Shown here: in pieces, positions 1 through 5,413 of the stretch | Numbering within the stretch: the stretch's first letter is position 1 | How the letters are laid out: every line of letters begins with the position of its first letter | NCBI GenBank assembly: GCA_002354005.1 | Contig: DEKS01000009.1 | Location: 1 to 5,690, forward strand | DNA from: Bacteroidales bacterium UBA2716 | GTDB taxonomy: Bacteria > Bacteroidota > Bacteroidia > Bacteroidales > UBA932 | Length of the DNA: 5,690 nt | Direction of reading: 5' to 3' | The notes under the pieces: generated by a model | The model's input: the letters and a program-made list of their open reading frames with translations, nothing else | Told to the model about the DNA's origin: nothing | Database searches by the model: none | Translations under genes and position numbers: made by a program

Positions 1-1293
1 CGCAACGCCACCGCCAACGAGTTTGGCGACTGGATGGTGTTCAAGGAGGCGGACGTCCTCTTCGAGGGCTATGACACCCTGCGCGTGGAAGGGGCGCACC
101 TCCTGAAACAGCGCACCGTCAAGCAGAAGAACAAGGAATACTTCCAGCTGGTCTTTGACCGTACGCCTTTCTATGCCGAGATGGGCGGCCAGGTAGGTGA
201 TACCGGCTACATTGAGGGCGAGAACGGGGAACGCATCCAAATCCTGAACACCGTGAAGGAGCACAACCTCACCATCCACCTGGCCGAGCGCCTTCCCTCG
301 CAGAGCACGCAGGCCTTCACCCTGGTGGTGGACAATGTGCGCCGCCGCCACATCCAGAACAACCACACCTGCACCCACCTGCTGCACCAGGCCCTCCGCG
401 TGGTGCTGGGCACCCACGTGGAGCAGAAAGGTTCCTTCGTGGGACCGGACTACTTCCGCTTTGACTTCTCCCACTTCCAGAAGATGACCGACGAAGAGTT
501 ACGCGCTGTAGAAATCCGCGTGAACCAGCTCATCCGCTCGGACTTCCCGCTCATCGAAAAGCGCGACGCCACCATGGAGGAGGCCCGCAAGATGGGCGCC
601 ATGGCCCTGTTCGGCGAAAAGTACGGGGACGTGGTACGCGTGGTGCGCTTCGGCGACTCCGTAGAGCTTTGCGGTGGCACCCATACCCGCAGCACCGGCA
701 CCATCGGCCTGTTCAAGATTGTGTCCGAGAGTGCCGTGGCCGCCGGCGTGCGCCGTATCGAGGCCGTTACGGGCGCCAAGGCCATGGAGAGCATCCACCA
801 CATGGAAGACCTCCTGAAGACCGTCAAGAATATCTTCAACAACGCTCCGGACCTCACCGGCGCCATCGAGAAACTGGTGGCCGAGCATGCCGATGCCCGC
901 AAGCAGCTGGAGGCTGTAGCCAGCGAAAAGGCCGCCGCCTTGGCCCAGAAACTGGAGGAGGGCGCAGAGGAAGTGAACGGCATCAGACTGGTACGTTTCG
1001 ACCACTCCATGGATCCCGCTATCGTGCGCAATGTGGCCCTGCTTTTGCAGAAGAAGGTCCAGAACCTGGCGCTCGCCGGCGCCTTCGCCTTCGACGGCAA
1101 GCCCAACCTGGTGCTCATGTACTCCAATGACCTGGTAGCCAAGGGCAAGAATGCAGGCAAGGACATCCGTGAAGCCGCCAAGTTCATCCAGGGCGGCGGT
1201 GGCGGACAACCCGGCCTCGCAACCGCCGGCGGCCGCGACATCGAAGGTCTCCCGGACGCCCTGAATAAACTTATTGAAGTAGCTACTTGTTAA
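1..1293 (+). CDS. alaS: Alanine--tRNA ligase (AlaS), C-terminal half, 5'-truncated by window edge
   Basis: AlaS charges tRNA-Ala with alanine in the cytoplasm and hydrolyses mischarged Ser/Gly-tRNA. The frame is open from base 1, so the start and the N-terminal catalytic domain lie upstream; 430 residues remain of a family usually near 870. Visible in order (window numbering): the beta-barrel segment with AEMGGQVGDTG around 60-70; the editing domain with zinc/catalytic motif HTCTH (122-126) and its partner CGGTH (224-228); a helical linker with many Ala, Glu and Lys around 265-320; and the C-Ala/DHHA1-type domain ending in the glycine-rich GGGGGQPGLATAGG motif. All editing-site residues are present, so it looks functional. 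The stop is TAA at 1291-1293. The inverted-repeat element starts 6 nt further on, with no gene between. The ATG at 34 is internal and is not the gene start. Confidence 0.97.
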   Translation, partial: RNATANEFGDWMVFKEADVLFEGYDTLRVEGAHLLKQRTVKQKNKEYFQLVFDRTPFYAEMGGQVGDTGYIEGENGERIQILNTVKEHNLTIHLAERLPSQSTQAFTLVVDNVRRRHIQNNHTCTHLLHQALRVVLGTHVEQKGSFVGPDYFRFDFSHFQKMTDEELRAVEIRVNQLIRSDFPLIEKRDATMEEARKMGAMALFGEKYGDVVRVVRFGDSVELCGGTHTRSTGTIGLFKIVSESAVAAGVRRIEAVTGAKAMESIHHMEDLLKTVKNIFNNAPDLTGAIEKLVAEHADARKQLEAVASEKAAALAQKLEEGAEEVNGIRLVRFDHSMDPAIVRNVALLLQKKVQNLALAGAFAFDGKPNLVLMYSNDLVAKGKNAGKDIREAAKFIQGGGGGQPGLATAGGRDIEGLPDALNKLIEVATC

Positions 1294-1324
1294 TTATTGC
1301 AAATGCCTGTATGCTTCGCAAATC

Positions 1325-1344
1325 TGTGGCCACCCTCGGCCACA
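1325..1344. other. Inner hairpin 1 of the intergenic element
   Basis: TGTGGCC (1325-1331) and GGCCACA (1338-1344) form a perfect 7-bp stem with a 6-nt loop. It is followed after 5 nt by GGGAGGGG. No U-tract follows, so it does not resemble a classical intrinsic terminator. Confidence 0.7.
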
Positions 1345-1365
1345 TAAGAGGGAGGGGCCCACAGC

Positions 1366-1381
1366 CGTGTCGTCAGACACG
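1366..1381. other. Inner hairpin 2 of the intergenic element
   Basis: CGTGTC (1366-1371) and GACACG (1376-1381) form a perfect 6-bp stem with a GTCA loop. It is followed after 8 nt by the second GGGAGGGG, so hairpin plus G-rich octamer occurs twice in the element. Confidence 0.65.
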
Positions 1382-1394
1382 TTGCGTATGGGAG

Positions 1395-1410
1395 GGGTCG
1401 CGAAGCGACG
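1395..1410 (-). repeat. 16-nt hairpin core shared with the element inside fmt
   Basis: Read on the minus strand this is CGTCGCTTCGCGACCC, identical to plus-strand 3640-3655 inside fmt. It contains a 5-bp stem GTCGC/GCGAC around a 3-nt loop. Its last base (1410) is the first base of the right inverted-repeat arm. The match ties the intergenic and the intragenic palindromes together as probable members of one repeat family. Confidence 0.8.
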
Positions 1411-1445
1411 ATTTGCCAAGCATATAGGCATTTGCCAATACTAGA

Positions 1446-3962
1446 ATGAAGAAATTAGACCAGTTTTTACTCAAATCCTTTGTGGGGCCGTTCCTGGCGG
1501 TCCTGGGGATTGTGACGTTCATACTGGTCATGCAGTTCTTGTGGCTGTATATTGACGAGCTGGTGGGCAAGGGCCTGGAATTCAAGGTTATTCTGGAATT
1601 CCTGATGTGGGGCAGCTGCCAGACGCTGCCGCTGGCCATTCCGCTGGCCACCCTCCTGAGCTCCATGATGACCCTGGGCGAGATGGGCGAAAAGTTTGAG
1701 CTCACCGCCATCAAGGCTTCCGGCATCTCGCTCACACGCGTGCTGCTGCCCATGATTATCGTGAGCATCCTCGTGAGCATCGGCGCCTTCTACGTGGGCG
1801 ACCGCCTGGTCCCCTACTCCATCAACCAGATTTATACCATGCGCGACGACATCGGCCGCACCAAGAGCGAGATCAAAATCCCTACGGGAACGTTCTACGA
1901 CGGTATCGAGGGGTATATCCTGCGGGTGGAACGCCGGGACAAGAAGACGGGCATGATGTACAACATCCAGGTGTACGACCACACCGTCGGAAAGGGCAAC
2001 ACGCGCCTTACCGTGGCCGACAGCGGCATCATCAAGATGTCCAAGGCCAAGGACTATCTAACGTTCCAGCTCTTTGACGGGGTGAACTACCAGGAGGACA
2101 ACAAACGCAAGTATAGGGACACCACCCTGGCGCTCCAGCGCATCCGTTTCCACAATCAGGAAATGGTGATCCCGCTGGAAAACTACGCCTTCCATCACTC
2201 CGACAGCGCCCGCTACGGCGAGCAGGTCCGTTCCATGAACCTCAAGGACCTGCGTCATGGGCACGATTCCCTTACCAATCTGGTCGATGTGGGCACCAAA
2301 CGGCACGTGGCCGAATTTCGCCGGCAGAACCACCTGGAACATAAGGACCAGCTGGACACCGCCTGGCGCACCAAGGCCACTACGGTGATGGAACCCCTGA
2401 CGGACAAGGCCTGGACCAGCAAAGGCGCCCGGCTCCGCGGCTTGGAAAATGCCGCCGGCAGCGCCCGCCAGTACCAGAACCTGGCCAACGGACAAATCAT
2501 GGATTCGGCCGACTATACCCACCTGATTCACCGCACGGATGTGGAAATCTGGAAAAAATATGCCACGGCGCTGGCCTGCCTGCTGCTGTTCTTCATCGGT
2601 GCGCCGGTAGGAGCCATTCTCAAAAAAGGCGGCCTGGGCACGCCGGCCATCGTCTCCATGTTGTTCTTCGTGCTCTACTGGGTGGTGGACATCACCGGCG
2701 AGCGCCTGGCCAACAATGGCACTACGTCGGCGTTTGTGGGCAAGTTTGTATCGGCCTTTGTCTTGGCACCCATCGGCGCCTGGCTCACCCTGAAGGCCAT
2801 TCAGGACGCCAGCGTCTTCAATGTGGACCTGGTAAAATCCTGGTTCCGTAAAGCAAAAAGTAAATTCTTCCGTATGTTCAGAAAAACACGCATTGTCTAT
2901 ATGGGCACCCCGGAATTCTCCGTGGGCCCGCTGGACGCCCTTATCAAGGCCGGCTACCAGATTGTGGGCGTTGTTACCGTACCGGACAAGCCGTCCGGAC
3001 GCGGTCTCAAGATGAACGAGAGCGCCGTCAAGAAGTACGCTGTAGAACACAGCCTGCCGCTGCTGCAGCCGGAAAAACTCAAGGACGAGGCCTTCCTGCA
3101 GGAGCTTGCCGCCTGGAAGGCGGACCTCTTTGTGGTAGTGGGCTTCCGCATGCTGCCTGAGGTGGTGTGGACCATGCCCAAGCTGGGCACCTTCAACCTG
3201 CACGCAGCCCTGCTGCCGCAGTACCGCGGCGCTGCGCCCATCAACTGGGCGGTGATTAACGGCGAGAACATTACCGGTGTCACCACCTTCATGATTGACA
3301 AGAAAATTGATACCGGCGGCATTATCCTGCGTTCCGAGTGCCGGGTAGAGCCCACGGATACGGCCGGGGACCTGCACGACAAACTCATGGAACTGGGCTC
3401 CGCGCTGGTGATAGAGACCGTGGAAGGCATTGTGCAGAAGAACGTAGAGCTGCGCGTACAACGAAGCTTTATCCAGGGGTCCGAGCTACTGAAGCCGGCA
3501 CCCAAGCTCACGCGGGAGCTGCAGCACATCGATTGGAACGACACCACCAAGCACGTGTACAACCTCATCCGGGGCCTCTCCCCCTACCCCTGTGCCTACA
3601 CGGAGCTGGTGCCGGTGGAAGGGGACACCCTTTCTTCCACGTCGCTTCGCGACCCTGTACGGGCAAATGTTCCAGAAAGGGTATCCCCTTCCGGAACGCC
3701 GATCCAGCTCAAGGTATTCTTCGGAGAAATGCGCATGGACCTGCACGGAGAGCCCGGAACGGTGCTCAGCGACGGAAAGACGTACTTCGCTGTGGCCACG
3801 CAGGACGGTGCCATCGCCATAACCGACCTGCAGCTATCCGGTAAAAAGCGCATGGACGTGCGCTCCTTCCTGCTGGGTTTCCGCAACCCTACCGCGTACG
3901 TGTGCACCCAGGGCACTTCCAAGGCCGAGATCCTGAAAGCCACGCCCAAGGAAGATGAATAG
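1446..3962 (+). CDS. fmt: Fusion of LptF/LptG-family permease (N-terminal) and methionyl-tRNA formyltransferase Fmt (C-terminal)
   Basis: This is one uninterrupted 838-residue frame. Residues 1-476 form an LptF/LptG (YjgP/YjgQ) inner-membrane permease of the LPS-export ABC transporter. Predicted membrane segments lie near 14-36, 58-78, 99-119, 372-392, 398-416 and 428-450, with the family motif GEKFELTAIKASG (81-93) and FFIGAPVGAILKKGG (382-396). The hydrophilic part between segments 3 and 4 (about 120-370) is the periplasmic domain and is larger than in E. coli LptF. Residues 477-838 are Fmt, which formylates initiator Met-tRNA from 10-formyl-tetrahydrofolate: MGTPEFSV (486-493), catalytic N584 and H586 in NLHAALLPQYRGAAP, and D622 in DTGGI. 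Counted from Met477 these are 108, 110 and 146, the usual Fmt positions. A palindromic insertion adds residues about 725-750. The ATG at 1446 lies 10 nt after the upstream repeat and shows no clear Shine-Dalgarno. Both halves look intact. Whether the cell makes one protein, two, or both is unknown; a lost stop codon or sequencing error is the alternative. Confidence 0.9.
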   Translation: MKKLDQFLLKSFVGPFLAVLGIVTFILVMQFLWLYIDELVGKGLEFKVILEFLMWGSCQTLPLAIPLATLLSSMMTLGEMGEKFELTAIKASGISLTRVLLPMIIVSILVSIGAFYVGDRLVPYSINQIYTMRDDIGRTKSEIKIPTGTFYDGIEGYILRVERRDKKTGMMYNIQVYDHTVGKGNTRLTVADSGIIKMSKAKDYLTFQLFDGVNYQEDNKRKYRDTTLALQRIRFHNQEMVIPLENYAFHHSDSARYGEQVRSMNLKDLRHGHDSLTNLVDVGTKRHVAEFRRQNHLEHKDQLDTAWRTKATTVMEPLTDKAWTSKGARLRGLENAAGSARQYQNLANGQIMDSADYTHLIHRTDVEIWKKYATALACLLLFFIGAPVGAILKKGGLGTPAIVSMLFFVLYWVVDITGERLANNGTTSAFVGKFVSAFVLAPIGAWLTLKAIQDASVFNVDLVKSWFRKAKSKFFRMFRKTRIVYMGTPEFSVGPLDALIKAGYQIVGVVTVPDKPSGRGLKMNESAVKKYAVEHSLPLLQPEKLKDEAFLQELAAWKADLFVVVGFRMLPEVVWTMPKLGTFNLHAALLPQYRGAAPINWAVINGENITGVTTFMIDKKIDTGGIILRSECRVEPTDTAGDLHDKLMELGSALVIETVEGIVQKNVELRVQRSFIQGSELLKPAPKLTRELQHIDWNDTTKHVYNLIRGLSPYPCAYTELVPVEGDTLSSTSLRDPVRANVPERVSPSGTPIQLKVFFGEMRMDLHGEPGTVLSDGKTYFAVATQDGAIAITDLQLSGKKRMDVRSFLLGFRNPTAYVCTQGTSKAEILKATPKEDE
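3617..3692. repeat. 76-nt palindromic element inserted in frame within fmt
   Basis: The arms 3617-3635 and 3674-3692 are 19-nt reverse complements with one mismatch (C3626 against A3683). The centre carries the hairpin GTCGC-TTC-GCGAC at 3641-3653. The element is read through in the fmt frame and encodes residues about 725-750 of the fused protein, EGDTLSSTSLRDP and onward to SPSG. This peptide has no counterpart in the Fmt fold as I recall it from E. coli: it separates the YTELV strand from the TPIQLKVFF strand of the C-terminal tRNA-binding domain, where E. coli Fmt has a short turn. The shared core at 3640-3655 links it to the intergenic element. In-frame palindromes inside protein genes are known from Rickettsia (RPE). 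Common origin of the two elements here is inferred from the shared core. Confidence 0.8.
3640..3655 (+). repeat. 16-nt hairpin core, identical to the reverse complement of 1395-1410
   Basis: CGTCGCTTCGCGACCC here equals the minus strand at 1395-1410 without mismatch. It is translated as part of TSLRDP in the inserted segment of Fmt. Confidence 0.8.
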
Positions 3963-4596
3963 CATCGTCATTCTTTGCAACGGGCAGTTCCCTTCGGAGC
4001 CGTATCCGCTGTATCTGCTGGAATCGGCGGAGGGAGTGGTGTGCTGCGACGGAGCGCTGGAGCAGTGGCTGGCGCACAAGCCTGACGCCTGTCCGCTGGC
4101 GGTCGTGGGGGACCTGGATTCCCTGTCACAGGCGCTGCAGGAACAGTTTGCCTCCTGCCTGGTCCACGTGACGGAGCAGGACTACAATGACCTCACCAAG
4201 GCCATGCGCTGGGTGCTTCGGGAGCATCCGGAGGTGCAGGAGATAGTGATTCTGGGCGCCACGGGGCTGCGGGAGGACCATACTATCGGCAACCTGGGGC
4301 TCCTAATGGAATATACCCGCCTGTTTGACCTGGGCGGGCGGAAGGTGTCCATGGTCTCCGACTACGGTACGGCCTTTGCCATTACGGGCAGCTGCGACCT
4401 CCACCTGGGTGAAGGCCGCCGCTTCTCGTTCTTCAGTGCGGACAATTCGTTGCGGGTCACCTCCGAAGGGCTTCAGTGGCCGCTGGACGGCGTGGTGTTC
4501 GATGCCTGGTGGAAAGCCACCCTTAACCGCACCACCGAGCCCATCGTCTCCCTCCACTTCAACCATCCCGCCCCCGCCCTGGTGATGGTGGACTAG
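3955..4596 (+). CDS. thiN: Thiamine pyrophosphokinase (thiamine diphosphokinase)
   Basis: This enzyme transfers pyrophosphate from ATP to thiamine, giving thiamine diphosphate and AMP in the cytoplasm. The 213-residue length is normal for the bacterial family. Family motifs run in order: CDGA (31-34), VVGDLDS (50-56, metal and nucleotide binding aspartates), QDYNDLTKAM (75-84) and GATGLREDHTIGNL (101-114), followed by the smaller C-terminal beta domain that binds thiamine (about 130-213). The start ATG at 3955 overlaps the end of the fmt frame by 8 nt, so the two are probably co-transcribed and coupled. No riboswitch is visible, and the overlap leaves no room for one directly upstream. The stop TAG at 4594-4596 overlaps the convergent DUF4252 gene. 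All recognisable active-site residues are present. Confidence 0.93.
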   Translation: MNSIVILCNGQFPSEPYPLYLLESAEGVVCCDGALEQWLAHKPDACPLAVVGDLDSLSQALQEQFASCLVHVTEQDYNDLTKAMRWVLREHPEVQEIVILGATGLREDHTIGNLGLLMEYTRLFDLGGRKVSMVSDYGTAFAITGSCDLHLGEGRRFSFFSADNSLRVTSEGLQWPLDGVVFDAWWKATLNRTTEPIVSLHFNHPAPALVMVD

Positions 4597-5078
4597 TCGG
4601 CAGCGGCATCGGCCAGGATGTTCTCCATCTGCTGCCGGTCCATGTTGCCGTCGAAGGAGATGAAGGAGACTTCTTCCTTATCCCGGGCCAGCATGACAAA
4701 GGAAGTCACGGTTTTTTCATCGCCCACGGTGTACATGCGAACCACCTCGCCGTCCTCCTTGGCTTCCATCAGGAGTTCGTACTTGCCGGCGTCGATAAAA
4801 TGCTTTACATCGGCAAAAAGTTTGGCGCCCGTTTCCGTGTCCTTGGCATTCAGGATGTAGAATCCGGTCATGGATTTGATGATGGAGGAGAAGTTGATGT
4901 CTTTGTCGTTGAGTTCCACGTCCGGAATTTTGCCGATGATGCGGAACATGGCGGGAGAGATATACACGGCCTCCATGCCGGGAAGGTCGGAGTACTTGCT
5001 ATAGAGTTGTTTTCCGTTTTGGGCCAGGGCCGATACGCTCAGTGCGAGCAAGGTGAATATGAGAATAAAGCGTTTCAT
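4593..5078 (-). CDS. DUF4252 domain-containing secreted protein
   Basis: This is a 161-residue protein of unknown function with a clear N-terminal signal peptide: MKR, hydrophobic core FILIFTLLALSVS, and likely cleavage after ALA at about residue 19. There is no cysteine at that site, so it is not a lipoprotein. The rest is a small alpha/beta domain with segments such as PGMEAVYISPAMFRIIG, FYILNAKDTETG and SFVMLARDKEEVSFISFDG, which I recognise as the Bacteroidota DUF4252 family; its biochemical role is not known. The start is taken at ATG 5078-5076 because this overlaps the TGA of the upstream gene as ATGA and gives a standard signal peptide; an in-frame TTG at 5084 would only add Met-Glu. 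Gene order suggests it is either a target of, or a helper to, the sigma factor system upstream. The stop codon overlaps that of thiN. Confidence 0.85.
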   Translation of the reverse strand: MKRFILIFTLLALSVSALAQNGKQLYSKYSDLPGMEAVYISPAMFRIIGKIPDVELNDKDINFSSIIKSMTGFYILNAKDTETGAKLFADVKHFIDAGKYELLMEAKEDGEVVRMYTVGDEKTVTSFVMLARDKEEVSFISFDGNMDRQQMENILADAAAD

Positions 5079-5413
5079 TTCCAATAAGTTAAATCGTCAA
5101 TAAGGGTTTCTGCCCGGGCAACTTTCCCGGCGGTGTTGTGAACGGTGGCCGACATTTTTCCAAGCGCTTTTTCTACTGCGGCATAGGCCAGATAAGGGTC
5201 CTCGAAGGTGTCCTGCGGGACGGTGGAAGGCCGGCTGAGCGCCCAGCCACCCAGGCCGATGACCACCGCCGCGGCGGCAGCGATGCTCCAGTTCCTCCGT
5301 CCCTTGCGGGGAAGCGTCACGGAAAGGTCTTCGGGGACGGGGATGGTGTCATCGGCCCCAATGCGAAGGAGGTCTTCCGTGGTCAGTTTTTCTATGTCTT
5401 CTATGCGTTTCAT
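5075..5413 (-). CDS. Small one-pass membrane protein, putative anti-sigma factor
   Basis: This is a 112-residue protein with a short cytoplasmic N-terminus (1-40: acidic, then basic KGRR just before the membrane), one transmembrane helix (about 42-60, WSIAAAAAVVIGLGGWALS) and a periplasmic tail containing DTFEDPYLAYAAVEKALGKMS. There is no cleavable signal peptide and no zinc-binding anti-sigma motif. The topology and the position directly behind an ECF sigma gene suggest that it holds the sigma factor at the membrane. That role is inferred from context, since I do not recognise a characterised domain. Its ATG (5413-5411) overlaps the sigma stop as ATGA, and its TGA overlaps the DUF4252 start in the same way, indicating tight translational coupling. 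Confidence 0.75.
   Translation of the reverse strand: MKRIEDIEKLTTEDLLRIGADDTIPVPEDLSVTLPRKGRRNWSIAAAAAVVIGLGGWALSRPSTVPQDTFEDPYLAYAAVEKALGKMSATVHNTAGKVARAETLIDDLTYWK

Larger units (their letters stand above)
1299..1435. repeat. 137-nt intergenic element with 26-nt inverted-repeat ends
   Basis: The left arm at 1299-1324 and right arm at 1410-1435 are reverse complements at 24 of 26 positions; both begin GCAAATGCCT when read inward from their own end. In plus-strand RNA one mismatch becomes a G-U pair (1309 with 1425), and the only true clash is C1317 with C1417. Similarity continues outward through TATT on both sides if one gap is allowed. Between the arms are three short hairpins (1325-1344, 1366-1381, 1397-1409) and two copies of GGGAGGGG (1350-1357, 1390-1397). 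No protein is encoded. The element fills nearly the whole alaS-lptF gap, so the transcript between these genes could fold into a large branched hairpin that might act as a processing or partial termination site. It could also be a non-autonomous mobile or REP-like repeat. The arms are seen directly; the role is inference. Confidence 0.85.
2874..3962 (+). other. fmt: Fmt part of the fusion, with possible internal translation start at ATG 2874
   Basis: Met477 of the fused frame is where a free-standing Fmt would begin (MFRKTRIVYMGTPEF). The preceding bases are AT-rich (AAAAAGTAAATTC), as is common before Bacteroidota starts, so this ATG could still be used to make separate Fmt. The resulting protein would be 362 residues, against roughly 310-325 in the family. 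The excess is explained by the palindrome-encoded insert (about 26 residues) and a C-terminal tail after the GKKRMDVRSFLLGF motif. That the start is used is inference. Confidence 0.6.

Noticed and set aside
643..656. Sequence CGCTTCGGCGAC in alaS resembling the palindrome core
   Set aside because: It carries an extra base, has no flanking inverted arms, and encodes the conserved AlaS segment VRFGDSVELCGGTH, so the likeness is coincidental.
450..1241. Two overlapping minus-strand open frames opposite alaS
   Set aside because: They lie wholly over the conserved editing and C-terminal domains of AlaS and have low-complexity composition typical of shadow frames.
1277..1288. Perfect 12-nt palindrome AAGTAGCTACTT at the end of alaS
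   Set aside because: It has no loop, is AT-rich and not followed by a U-tract, so it is not a credible terminator hairpin; no protein-binding site can be assigned.
1410..1445. Bacteroidota-type promoter (TTTG with TAnnTTTG) before lptF
   Set aside because: TTTG occurs twice within the right repeat arm, but the downstream box has the wrong spacing (TAGGCATTTG), so no promoter can be supported.
2058..3461. Long minus-strand open frame opposite the LptF-Fmt fusion
   Set aside because: It is antisense to conserved LptF and Fmt sequence and has no recognisable domain. Its length follows from GC-rich third codon positions on the other strand.
5076..5084. TTG at 5084 as the start of the DUF4252 gene
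   Set aside because: The ATG at 5078 fits the ATGA overlap and a normal signal peptide; the TTG adds only two residues.
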